Program-made: the position numbers and the translations under genes
Source of the DNA: Bacteroidetes bacterium UBA5697
GTDB lineage: Bacteria > Bacteroidota > Bacteroidia > B-17B0 > Aurantibacillaceae
NCBI GenBank assembly: GCA_002420145.1
Contig: DIHL01000066.1
Location: 1 to 51,995, forward strand
Direction of reading: 5' to 3'
Length of the DNA stretch: 51,995 bases
In this document: positions 25,811-33,774 of the stretch, piece after piece
Layout of the letters: each line of letters starts with the position of its first letter
Position numbering within the stretch: position 1 is the first letter of the stretch
The notes under the pieces: model-generated
Databases searched by the model: none
Told to the model about the DNA's origin: nothing
Seen by the model: only the letters and a program-made list of their open reading frames with translations

Positions 25811-26020
25811 ATGAAAACTTCAAAAACCAATATTAAAAACAACAGCAAGGCCCTATTGTTTTTATCTATTTTATTAACTACTACTTTCTCTTCTTTTGCT
25901 CAGAATAAATTAGTGTCTTTAGTATCTTCTGTAAACTTTAATTTTGCAATACCAGTAATATGCGTTGTAGGTTTAGCTGTGTTTTTAATCACTACATTTT
26001 TAAAACAAAAAAATCATTGA
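25811..26020 (+). CDS. Small membrane protein, function unknown
   Basis: From ATG 25811 this is a 69-residue protein, MKTSKTNIK and on; an in-frame ATG at 25784 would add nine residues before the basic N-terminus. It has a probable signal peptide ending FSSFAQ, a short middle, and one membrane helix near the C-terminus (AIPVICVVGLAVFLITTF) followed by KQKNH. It stands alone between two terminators. I recognise no family; the reading frame, export signal and own terminator make it a plausible real gene. Confidence 0.6.
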   Translation: MKTSKTNIKNNSKALLFLSILLTTTFSSFAQNKLVSLVSSVNFNFAIPVICVVGLAVFLITTFLKQKNH

Positions 26021-26055
26021 GTTGTGTGTTAGGTTTATATTGTTTGTTTTGTATG

Positions 26056-26087
26056 AATCCTGTTTAGTCGAAAGATTAAACAGGATT
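26056..26087. terminator. Terminator between the small membrane protein and the TetR gene
   Basis: AATCCTGTTTA (26056-26066) and TAAACAGGATT (26077-26087), followed by TGTTTTTATTTT on the plus strand; the TetR gene converges on it. Confidence 0.85.
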
Positions 26088-26092
26088 TGTTT

Positions 26093-26773
26093 TTATTTTG
26101 TTTGGATAGAGTAAAATAACATCGATTCTAAAAATAAAATAATTTTTTTATCATCTTGTTCCTTAGAGAAATCAGTTAATGCCGGAAGATTTTGCATGAA
26201 GAATTTCTGTGAATGAGCCATTTCTAAAATTGTACTAGCCATTGAATGAGGGAATTTGTATTTCGGGTTATATTCCTTAATGGTACAAGAAATACGTTCA
26301 CATAAATCTTTGTAAGGTTTAAATAATCTATCCTTATTGTCTTTACTTACATTTCTAGTTAAATAAGATTTAGAACCCTCCCACATAATTAATTGGTAAG
26401 CTTCTTGCTCTGAAATAAAATCAGAATTCAATCCCTTATCACCTGGGTCTTCTACTAATAATTTGATGATTGTTTTTAATTTTATTTCAGGATTAGACAT
26501 GTTGTTTGTGTAAAAAACAACTTTATATTCTATATAACTCCAATACCAATTTATAAGATATACCAATAAACGATGTTTGTTTTCAAAATAACGATAAATA
26601 CTTGCTTCTGTAGTAGAGATTTCTATAGATAGTTTTTTAAAAGTGAACTCCTCGAAGCCAAGCTTGTTAATTAAAATCAACCCGTTTTTGACTATCTTCT
26701 TGCCTAAAACCGATTCTTCAGGATTACGAAGAAATAGTTTTTCATTCATTTTAATTCGAATATCTAATTCCAT
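26093..26773 (-). CDS. TetR-family transcriptional regulator
   Basis: A 226-residue regulator. The helix-turn-helix near residues 30-70 has the TetR pattern: ILINKLGFEEFTFKKLSIEISTTEASIYRYFENKHRLL can be followed in steps, with the recognition helix at TTEASIYRYF. The rest is an all-helical ligand-binding domain. It is divergent from the efflux operon at 26885 with a 111-nt gap holding an inverted repeat, the usual set-up for a repressor of the adjacent pump. An inner ATG (MNEKLF, 26749) is an alternative start. Confidence 0.88.
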   Translation of the reverse strand: MELDIRIKMNEKLFLRNPEESVLGKKIVKNGLILINKLGFEEFTFKKLSIEISTTEASIYRYFENKHRLLVYLINWYWSYIEYKVVFYTNNMSNPEIKLKTIIKLLVEDPGDKGLNSDFISEQEAYQLIMWEGSKSYLTRNVSKDNKDRLFKPYKDLCERISCTIKEYNPKYKFPHSMASTILEMAHSQKFFMQNLPALTDFSKEQDDKKIILFLESMLFYSIQTK

Positions 26774-26785
26774 GCAATTTAAATT

Positions 26786-26844
26786 TGATAGTAAAGTTAT
26801 TATTATTTCTTAAAAAATGCAAATAAATAATAGTATTACTATCA
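26786..26844. promoter_or_regulatory. Probable TetR operator in the divergent gap
   Basis: TGATAGTAAAGTTATTATTA (26786-26805) and AAATAATAGTATTACTATCA (26825-26844) are inverted copies matching at 16 of 20 positions. The second contains the palindrome ATAGTA-T-TACTAT (26830-26842). It sits 8 nt before the -7-like elements of the efflux operon and next to the TetR start, so one regulator could control both directions. Binding is inferred. Confidence 0.65.
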
Positions 26845-26851
26845 TTTAGGA

Positions 26852-26868
26852 TATTTTTGCTATTTTTG
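26852..26868 (+). promoter_or_regulatory. Putative -7 elements of the efflux operon
   Basis: TATTTTTG occurs twice (26852-26859 and 26861-26868); both fit TAnnTTTG. They lie 17-26 nt before ATG 26885 and just downstream of the inverted repeat. Confidence 0.45.
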
Positions 26869-26884
26869 GAGAAATATTTTTAAA

Positions 26885-29140
26885 ATGCGTAAAAACAAAT
26901 CAAAACTCTTATTTAACTGGCTTTATAACGAAAGAATGGTTATTAGCAGAATATATCTTCTTGCATTATTGCAAGGTGCTATGTATTTAGCTATTCCATT
27001 AGGGATACAGGGAGTTGTAACTTATATAATGGCGGGCTCTTTTTCAGCATCATTAATATTATTGAGTTCTATTACTATTTTAGTTACTTGTTTTATTGGT
27101 TTTTTTCAAATATGGCAAATGAGAATTAATGAAACGCTACACCAAAAAATATTTGGAAACATGGCATCCCGTATTAGTCTTTATTTAAATGCAAATGCCA
27201 GTGTGGATGAAGTATTTAATAAGTTGAATAAATTTTTTGAGGTAGTAACTTTGCAAAAAGGAATCAGTAAAATATTACTGGATTTTTCTTTTTCTATTAT
27301 CAGTATATTTTTTGGTTTATTAATATTACCCATATATAGTTCATGGTTTTTAGTCTTCACGCTTTTGTCGGGCACTGCATTTTATTTTATTATTAAATAT
27401 TATGGAAGCAGAGGAATAGAAACAAACATCAGGGTATCTAACGAAAAATATAATCTTATTAAATGGTTTCAATTAAACGCGAGAGAGCAGAAGTTAGATA
27501 ATTCAAATTTTATTAATGAAACAGACGTTATTTTAAATAATTATTTTGATGAGCGAAAACAGCATTATAGTGTTTTAGAAGCACAGTTTAAAGGAATAAT
27601 TATTTTTAAGGTTTTATTTACGGCTATTGTTTTATTTTTTGGAGCTTATTTAGTTCAAATAGGGGAGTTAAATATCGGACAGTTTATTGCTTCTGAAATA
27701 ATTATTTTCTTAGTTATCAATTCAGTTGAAAAATTGGTGGGAAGTTTGAGCACCTGTTATGATATTATAACCTCTTTATATAAAGTAGAAAGTATATTCG
27801 GCGATCATCATGAGTATTCTTTTGTGCAAGAAAATGGCGTTGAATTAAAAAGTGTTTCTAATATTTATGTGAGAAAATATTCTAGAGCAATAAAATATTT
27901 ATTGTTATCTATTGGTATTTCTGGCATTATCATACTGTTGATGCCGTGGACTCAAAACGTAGAGTCTTTTGGAAAAGTAACAACGCTAAATCCAGAAGGA
28001 AGACCGCAAACTATTACTTCGCGAATAGGAGGAAGAATAGAGAAATGGTTTATTAACGAAGGTCAGTATGTAAAGAAAAATGATACGATTGCTTTTATTT
28101 CTGAGATTAAAGATGAGTATATTGATCCACAATTAATTAACCGTTCTGAGCAACAGATTAAAGCTAAAGAAACAACCTTAGAGTCTTATGAACAAAAAGT
28201 AAATGCAGTAAATTCTCAAATTGACGCTTTAAATAAAACCTTGTTACTTAAAATGGAACAAGCTAGAAATAAAATTATTCAAGCTAAAATTAAAGTTTCT
28301 ACAGATAGTATTGAGTCACAATCTGCTTCTAATAATTATAAAACTGCCGAGGAACAATTAAACCGTTATGAAGAGCTTTTATCAAAAGGAGTGATTTCTA
28401 AAACTGATTTAGAAAATAGAAGGGTAAAAGTTCAAGAAGCTCTAGCTAAAAAAACATCAGCAGATAATAAGTTTATGTCTGCTAAAAATGAGTTATTAAA
28501 TGCAGAGATTGATTTAAATACAGTACAGCAAGATTATCAAGAAAAATTAATGAAAGCTGAATCGGATAAATTCTCGGCACTTTCTTCTTTTTATGAAGGC
28601 GAGGGCGCTTTAACTAAACTACAAAATCAATTAGCAAACTATAGTATGCGTAAAGGGTTTTATTACGTCTTAGCACCTCAGGATGGTTATATTACTAAAG
28701 CGTTTGTTCAAGGTATTGGGGAAATTATAAAAGAAGGAGATGCTATTTGTTCTATAGTTCCTGATCAAGAAGAGCAAGCTATTGAAATGTATATTAATCC
28801 GATTGATTTGCCACTAATACAAAAAGGGCAAACCATGCAATTGGTATTTGATGGTTGGCCAGCATTTGTTTTTTCTGGTTGGCCAGGAATAAGTTATGGA
28901 ACCTATAGCGCCGAAATTGTTGCTTTTGATAAGGTTTTATCAGACAATGGTAAGTTTAGAGTATTAGCTAAAAACACAGGCGAACCATGGCCAGAGTCTA
29001 TTCAAATTGGAAGCGGTGTAAAAGGATTTGCATTGTTAAATAATGTGCCTTTGGTGTATGAGTTATGGCGACAAGTAAATGGCTTCCCACCAGAATTTTA
29101 TGTAAAACCTAATTCAATAGCTAAAGATGATAAAAAATAA
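26885..29140 (+). CDS. Fusion of an ABC-exporter membrane domain with an HlyD-type periplasmic adaptor
   Basis: A 751-residue protein in two parts. Residues 1-310 look like the six-helix membrane domain of an ABC exporter (LLQGAMYLAIPLGIQGVVTYI at the first helix; later helices near 55-75, 135-180, 235-285). Where a nucleotide-binding domain should follow, there is instead a membrane helix (about 335-355) and an HlyD/MFP adaptor: lipoyl-like half motif GGRIEKWFINEGQYVKKNDTIAF, a coiled coil (about 410-580), the second lipoyl half APQDGYITKAFVQG, and beta-barrel strands. No Walker A, signature LSGGQ or Walker B is present. It overlaps the TolC-like gene by 14 nt. The energy source must come from elsewhere, or the ABC part is a remnant with a new role. 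Confidence 0.82.
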   Translation: MRKNKSKLLFNWLYNERMVISRIYLLALLQGAMYLAIPLGIQGVVTYIMAGSFSASLILLSSITILVTCFIGFFQIWQMRINETLHQKIFGNMASRISLYLNANASVDEVFNKLNKFFEVVTLQKGISKILLDFSFSIISIFFGLLILPIYSSWFLVFTLLSGTAFYFIIKYYGSRGIETNIRVSNEKYNLIKWFQLNAREQKLDNSNFINETDVILNNYFDERKQHYSVLEAQFKGIIIFKVLFTAIVLFFGAYLVQIGELNIGQFIASEIIIFLVINSVEKLVGSLSTCYDIITSLYKVESIFGDHHEYSFVQENGVELKSVSNIYVRKYSRAIKYLLLSIGISGIIILLMPWTQNVESFGKVTTLNPEGRPQTITSRIGGRIEKWFINEGQYVKKNDTIAFISEIKDEYIDPQLINRSEQQIKAKETTLESYEQKVNAVNSQIDALNKTLLLKMEQARNKIIQAKIKVSTDSIESQSASNNYKTAEEQLNRYEELLSKGVISKTDLENRRVKVQEALAKKTSADNKFMSAKNELLNAEIDLNTVQQDYQEKLMKAESDKFSALSSFYEGEGALTKLQNQLANYSMRKGFYYVLAPQDGYITKAFVQGIGEIIKEGDAICSIVPDQEEQAIEMYINPIDLPLIQKGQTMQLVFDGWPAFVFSGWPGISYGTYSAEIVAFDKVLSDNGKFRVLAKNTGEPWPESIQIGSGVKGFALLNNVPLVYELWRQVNGFPPEFYVKPNSIAKDDKK

Positions 29141-30524
29141 ATTTATATATCTTGTTTTTATTTTTCTTTCAGTTAAAGTAGTATCTCAAACTTATAATGT
29201 GTTAAGTTATAATGCTTTTTTGAAAAATGTTTTGGAGAATAATCCAATGGCAAAAAAAGCGGATAATATCAAGAAATATGGAGAACTACAATACAAAGCC
29301 GCTAAAGGGAATTTCGATCCAAATATTAGTGGAACTTATGATAACAAGTATTTTAATAATTCTAATTACTATAGTGTTTTAAGTAGTGACGTTAAAATTC
29401 CTTTGTTTACTGCTCAAAATTTAAAATTTGGATACGAGTATGGAGTAGGAGCTAATCTAAATCCTGAACAGTATACATCATCATATGGTTTGCCTTATGT
29501 TGGCTTAGAAGTGGGTTTACTTCAAGGTTTAGTAATAGATTCTAGAAGAGCAGAGGTGATGAAATCAAAAGAATATGTTGAGTATTATTCTGCTGAAAAA
29601 AATGTTCAATTAAATGCATTGTTATTTGAGTCTTCTTTAAAGTATTTTGATTGGCTATTTAGTTTAAAACAAGTTTCGTTAAATAATTATTTTTTAAATT
29701 TAGCTCGTCAACGATTAATTGGTATAGAGGCTTTAGCTACTGTGGGTGAAAGAGCAGCCGTTGATACTATTGAAGCTGCTATTTTTTATCAAAGTAGATT
29801 ATTAGATTTACAGAGTTCTGAAATTGAAAGTCAGAAACAAAACAATGATTTAGCAAGTTTCAATTGGCAATCTAATAGCGCGGCTTTTTCTTCTTCATAT
29901 ATTCCAGAAGACAGTTTAGACACATATTTTGAAAGAGTAAAAAGTGGTTTGGTGGCACGTTTGTACCAAGATTCCACTAGTAATCCTATTATTGCTAAAT
30001 ACAACTCTTTGCAATCTATTTTAGAAATAGAAAATAAGATAAAAAGAGAAATGATTAAGCCTAAGTTGAATGTTAATTATAATGTATTGTCCAATAATCC
30101 AAATTCATATAGTCCTGTATATTCTCAAAATAATTATAAATGGGGTGTCGATTTATCTTTTCCACTGTTGTTAAGAAAATCGAGAAATGAGTATAAGATG
30201 GCAAAACTAAATTTTCAAAATAACTCTTTTGAATTAGCTAATAAAAGTAATGAGTTAGATTTTAAAATGAATGCGTTAAAACAAAATGTTGGTTTGTTGG
30301 CAGAGCAACTTCAAAATGCAGAACGTTCTGTAAAATATAGTAAGCAATTAGTAGAAGCTGAAAAATTAAAATTTGTGAATGGAGAGAGTTCTTTATTTAT
30401 TTTAAATGCTCGTGAAAATAAATGGTTAGAATCTGAACTTAAGTTATCAGAGTATAAACTAAAATTTATTAAAACAGTATTGAATATTATTTATTTAAAA
30501 GGAAATTTAAACTATGTATTATGA
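29127..30524 (+). CDS. TolC-family outer-membrane efflux protein
   Basis: This 465-residue protein has a signal peptide (about 1-20, ending KVVSQ). The TolC fold appears as two repeats of long helices with beta strands: NPMAKKADNIKKYGELQYKAAKGNFDP and, in the second half, LDFKMNALKQNVGLLAEQLQNAERSVKYSKQLVEAEKLKFVNGESSLF (each read in parts). The latter holds the typical 'KF-x-NG-x-S' turn. Its start overlaps the adaptor fusion by 14 nt and its stop overlaps the next start, so translation is probably coupled. It would form the outer-membrane channel of the same export system. Confidence 0.92.
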   Translation: MIKNKFIYLVFIFLSVKVVSQTYNVLSYNAFLKNVLENNPMAKKADNIKKYGELQYKAAKGNFDPNISGTYDNKYFNNSNYYSVLSSDVKIPLFTAQNLKFGYEYGVGANLNPEQYTSSYGLPYVGLEVGLLQGLVIDSRRAEVMKSKEYVEYYSAEKNVQLNALLFESSLKYFDWLFSLKQVSLNNYFLNLARQRLIGIEALATVGERAAVDTIEAAIFYQSRLLDLQSSEIESQKQNNDLASFNWQSNSAAFSSSYIPEDSLDTYFERVKSGLVARLYQDSTSNPIIAKYNSLQSILEIENKIKREMIKPKLNVNYNVLSNNPNSYSPVYSQNNYKWGVDLSFPLLLRKSRNEYKMAKLNFQNNSFELANKSNELDFKMNALKQNVGLLAEQLQNAERSVKYSKQLVEAEKLKFVNGESSLFILNARENKWLESELKLSEYKLKFIKTVLNIIYLKGNLNYVL

Positions 30525-30820
30525 TTTTATTTAACGTTATACAAAATGATGAAAAGAAAGCAGAGGAAATGTCTTCTTTTTTGATAGAAAAAGAATATGC
30601 TTTACAAACACATATTGATGTTAATTCATTATTGACAATAGATTCAAAAAGGAAAACGGTAAGATTATTTTTTATTACTAAGGCTTTGTTATATAGTAAT
30701 ATTGAAAAAGAAATTAAAGAGAATTTCTTTTCAGATGATATGATTATTTATGCAACACCAATTAGCCATATTAATGAGGAGTATGGAGAAATGTTACGTG
30801 CGAAAGCAAAAGCTCTATAA
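30521..30820 (+). CDS. Small CutA1-like protein in the efflux operon
   Basis: This 99-residue cytoplasmic protein begins in a 4-nt ATGA overlap with the TolC-like gene. The pattern of strands and helices is ferredoxin-like. The stretch RLFFITKALLYSNIEKEIKEN followed by IIYATPISHINEEYGEML resembles the CutA1 pattern (Lys-containing strand, helix, 'P-E-I-x-A-x-P-I' strand, closing helix). The similarity is weak and by eye; the classic 'VPEII' is not intact. CutA1 is linked to divalent metal tolerance, so a metal-related pump is conceivable, but this is inference. Confidence 0.5.
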   Translation: MILFNVIQNDEKKAEEMSSFLIEKEYALQTHIDVNSLLTIDSKRKTVRLFFITKALLYSNIEKEIKENFFSDDMIIYATPISHINEEYGEMLRAKAKAL

Positions 30821-31462
30821 ATGTTTAAAATAAAAATATTGATATTGTTTTTTTGTTTACGTTTTGTTTCAAAATCACAAAATCAACAAATATTCAATGA
30901 CCAATCTTTTGGTAAAGGAAGTTCGTCTTATTACATAGGTTCGGGCGCCTTTAAAAGACACTTGGATTTAAACAGAATTGATTATAGTTTGAAAGAGTAT
31001 TCAAAATCTCCTGCAATAGTTATTGGAGCTGATTTTTGTATTTATCCTCATGCTAGTAACGCCTATTTAGGTTTAGGACCCTATTTTACAAGTTGGATTG
31101 GTATTAAGGAGACAGAAGAAAATAACCAAAAAACAGAAAGGTTGTTTTCTAATTCAACTCTTGCAATAAAATTTACACATCACGCTTCTTTTTTTGTTAG
31201 AAAAAAATTAGATGTATGTAGCGGTTATATTGTTGGTGTAAATTTAAAATATTACCACAATTATAAAATTGATGGAAAAGAAATTGATTCGTCTGAAAGA
31301 GATAGCGAATTTGTTCCAGCCGCTGGAATAACAATTACTGTAAAATATTACGCTTTAAAAAATGTGGGCTTATACATCGAAGGCGGAATAGGTTACCGCA
31401 TCAATATGTTAAATGTTGGCTTGTGTTATAAATTCAAAAAACGAAATTCAAAAAACGATTAA
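30821..31462 (+). CDS. Exported outer-membrane-type protein, last gene of the efflux operon
   Basis: A 213-residue protein with a signal peptide (about 1-19, ending VSKSQ). Amphipathic beta strands follow (YLGLGPYFTSWIGI, SGYIVGVNLKYYHNYKI, GLYIEGGIGYRINMLNVGLCYKF), ending in an aromatic last strand; this looks like a small outer-membrane beta-barrel. The ATG directly follows the preceding stop codon. It overlaps the convergent gene at its 3' end by 4 nt. Family not recognised. Confidence 0.7.
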   Translation: MFKIKILILFFCLRFVSKSQNQQIFNDQSFGKGSSSYYIGSGAFKRHLDLNRIDYSLKEYSKSPAIVIGADFCIYPHASNAYLGLGPYFTSWIGIKETEENNQKTERLFSNSTLAIKFTHHASFFVRKKLDVCSGYIVGVNLKYYHNYKIDGKEIDSSERDSEFVPAAGITITVKYYALKNVGLYIEGGIGYRINMLNVGLCYKFKKRNSKND

Positions 31463-31986
31463 TCAATCGCTTCTTGAATTTTATCCATTTTTGCTTCTGT
31501 ATATTTTCCAGTAACAATTTCTACAATTTTTCCAGTAGTATCAATTACATAAAAATAAGGGATGTTTTCATCTGCTGGTTTCATTTGTGTTTTCAATAAT
31601 TTGATATCAGTATCACAATCAATAACATTTTTCCACAAGTCTTCTTGAGTGGCTGCTTTAAATTCATTAGCAGCCTTTTTAAATCCACTAATTAACGGAA
31701 TGAAATAATAATTCACATCAAAGTAACTAGCAACATCAAAATAATCAGTTCCTTTTGGTCGCGCTACAAACACATCATACATCGGTTGTATCCATGTTTT
31801 TAAATCTTCTTCGGCCGAGCGCTTATAGCATAAACCAACGATGGTGAATTTTTTAGTACCCGCTAATGGCAAAGAAATGGCATTGCCTTCAAGTGTATGT
31901 CCGGCTAATGGAGGAAACTGCCCTTTTACTTGAGCAAAAAAGCTGAAAGAGATTAGCAGAGCAAGTATGGTGATGATATTTTTCAT
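31459..31986 (-). CDS. Exported thioredoxin-fold protein without CXXC (ATP10-like)
   Basis: This 175-residue protein has a signal peptide (about 1-18, ending FFAQ) and a thioredoxin-like order of strands (FTIVGLCYKRSAEEDLKTWIQPMYDVF, then a helix, then PYFYVIDTTGKIVEIVTGKYTEAKMDKI). At the place of the redox CXXC there is only a lone Cys (GLCYKRS). The 'sheet-CYKRSAEEDLKTW' region recalls the ATP10 ATPase-assembly family, which shares this fold without CXXC. Redox activity is unlikely; a binding or chaperone role in the periplasm is possible. Confidence 0.7.
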   Translation of the reverse strand: MKNIITILALLISFSFFAQVKGQFPPLAGHTLEGNAISLPLAGTKKFTIVGLCYKRSAEEDLKTWIQPMYDVFVARPKGTDYFDVASYFDVNYYFIPLISGFKKAANEFKAATQEDLWKNVIDCDTDIKLLKTQMKPADENIPYFYVIDTTGKIVEIVTGKYTEAKMDKIQEAID

Positions 31987-32016
31987 GATTTTTTATTTTT
32001 AGTGTGGTTATAAATT

Positions 32017-32424
32017 TTACATTCCGCCTAACATACAAACTCTGTCAAACTCTTCAGGCTTCACTATACTAACAGATAAACGTTGAAGTTTTACTAATTG
32101 CATGTCTTTTAAGTATTCATCTGCTTTTATTTGAGCAAGAGTTACGGGTGTTTTTAATGTTTTAAAGGGCGCAAAATCTACAGCTACCCAAGCAGTTTCT
32201 TTTGTTGTAGGATCCTGATAAGCTTCTTTCACAACTTTTGCTATGCCAACTACGCATAAACCTTCATTACTATGATAAAATAGAGCTAAATCGCCTTTCT
32301 TCATTGCCTTTAAATTATTACGAGCGGCATAATTTCTTACTCCATCCCAAAAGGTAATTTTGTCTTTTTTAAACTGTTCCCAGCTATATTTAAAGGGTTC
32401 TGATTTTATAAGCCAATAGTTCAT
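32017..32424 (-). CDS. EVE-domain protein
   Basis: A 135-residue single-domain protein of the EVE (PUA-like) family. It begins MNYWLIKSEPFKYSWEQF and has FWDGVRNYAARNNLKAMKKGDLALFYHSNE and later VAVDFAPFKTLKTPVTL, the classic family pattern. EVE domains bind modified nucleobases in DNA or RNA; the aromatic cage positions (W in YSWEQF, W in FWDGV) are present. It is single-copy-like, unlinked to restriction genes here. Confidence 0.93.
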   Translation of the reverse strand: MNYWLIKSEPFKYSWEQFKKDKITFWDGVRNYAARNNLKAMKKGDLALFYHSNEGLCVVGIAKVVKEAYQDPTTKETAWVAVDFAPFKTLKTPVTLAQIKADEYLKDMQLVKLQRLSVSIVKPEEFDRVCMLGGM

Positions 32425-32524
32425 AGATTCTTACATTAAAATTATAACTGAAAAGTAACTAATAAGCCACAGATTTACAAAAGAAATTGATAACATTTTA
32501 CCTAATAAATTCATCGAAAATAAG

Positions 32525-32554
32525 TTTGAATTGTTATAGTATTTATTAGATTTG
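32525..32554 (+). promoter_or_regulatory. Promoter of the aminotransferase gene
   Basis: TTTG (32525-32528), an 18-nt spacer and TAGATTTG (32547-32554) match the Bacteroidota consensus well, 23 nt before ATG 32578. Confidence 0.7.
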
Positions 32555-32577
32555 TTACGCATTTTAAAACGTACCAT

Positions 32578-33771
32578 ATGGCACATTTATCAGATAGAAT
32601 AAATCTTATTTCAGAATCGCAAACTATTGCCATGGCCCGTAAAAGTCGTGAGTTAAAAGCACAAGGAATAGATATCATTAGTTTAAGTTTAGGTGAACCA
32701 GATTTTGCTACTCCAGAAGTTGTTAAACAAGCTGCTATTAAAGCTATTAACGATAATTTTAGTTACTACACTCACGTAAGTGGTTATGTTGAGTTGCGTC
32801 AGGCAATTGCTCATAAGTTCAAAAGAGATAATAATTTAGATTATACAGCAGATGATATCGTTGTTTCTACAGGAGCTAAGCAAAGTATTGCTAATGCCGT
32901 GTTATGTTTGATTAATCCAGGAGATGAAGTTATTATTCCAGCTCCATTTTGGGTGAGTTATTTAGAAATTTTAAAATTAGCGGGTGGAGTTCCAATTATT
33001 ATTGATACCACTATTGAAAATGATTTTAAAATTACGGCAGAAGAATTAAAAGCACACATTACGTCAAAAACACGAATGATGATGTTTAGCACTCCATGTA
33101 ATCCTACAGGTTCTGTTTATAGTAAACAAGAGTTAAGGGCCATTGCAGATGTGGTAAAACAACATAATGAATTATACATCATGAGCGATGAAATTTATGA
33201 GCACATTAATTTTGTTGGTGGTCATGAAAGTATGGCTCAGTTTCCTGATATTAAAGATAGAGTAATAACTATCAATGGTGTTTCAAAAGGTTTTGCGATG
33301 ACAGGATGGAGAGGCGGAATTATGGCTGCTCCAAAATGGATAGCACAAGCTTGTGATAAAATGCAAGGTCAATTTACATCAGGTACTTGCAGTATTACTC
33401 AAAAAGCAATGCATGCGGCTATGGAATTACCAGCAGAAAGTACACACTATATGCGTGATGCATTTTTGAAAAGAAGAAATTTGGTTTTAGAACTAATGAA
33501 AGATATTCCAGGATTAAAAACAAATGTTCCTGACGGGGCGTTTTATGTGTATCCTGAAGTATCAGCATTATTTGGAAAATCTTATAATGGGTTTACGATT
33601 AATAACGCTACTGATTTATCCATGTATTTATTAGATGTTGCTCATGTGGCATTAGTGCCAGGTGCTGCTTTTGGCGATGATAAATACATTCGTTTTTCAT
33701 ACGCAACATCTGAAGATAAATTAACCGAAGCCTTAAAAAGAATGAAAGAGGCAATTGAGAAATTAAAGTAA
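32578..33771 (+). CDS. Pyridoxal-phosphate aminotransferase, aspartate aminotransferase type
   Basis: Class I/II aminotransferase of 397 residues, likely interconverting aspartate and oxaloacetate. Visible hallmarks are LSLGEPDFATPEVV, YTHVSGYVELRQAIA, PGDEVIIPAPFWVSY, FSTPCNPTGSVYS (Asn and Pro at the cofactor ring), MSDEIYEHI (the Asp binding the pyridine nitrogen), INGVSKGFAMTGWRGG (the PLP-binding Lys in SKGF), and the substrate Arg in KYIRFSYA. The gene is followed after 3 nt by the sugar kinase gene, so they share a transcript. Confidence 0.95.
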   Translation: MAHLSDRINLISESQTIAMARKSRELKAQGIDIISLSLGEPDFATPEVVKQAAIKAINDNFSYYTHVSGYVELRQAIAHKFKRDNNLDYTADDIVVSTGAKQSIANAVLCLINPGDEVIIPAPFWVSYLEILKLAGGVPIIIDTTIENDFKITAEELKAHITSKTRMMMFSTPCNPTGSVYSKQELRAIADVVKQHNELYIMSDEIYEHINFVGGHESMAQFPDIKDRVITINGVSKGFAMTGWRGGIMAAPKWIAQACDKMQGQFTSGTCSITQKAMHAAMELPAESTHYMRDAFLKRRNLVLELMKDIPGLKTNVPDGAFYVYPEVSALFGKSYNGFTINNATDLSMYLLDVAHVALVPGAAFGDDKYIRFSYATSEDKLTEALKRMKEAIEKLK

Positions 33772-33774
33772 TAA

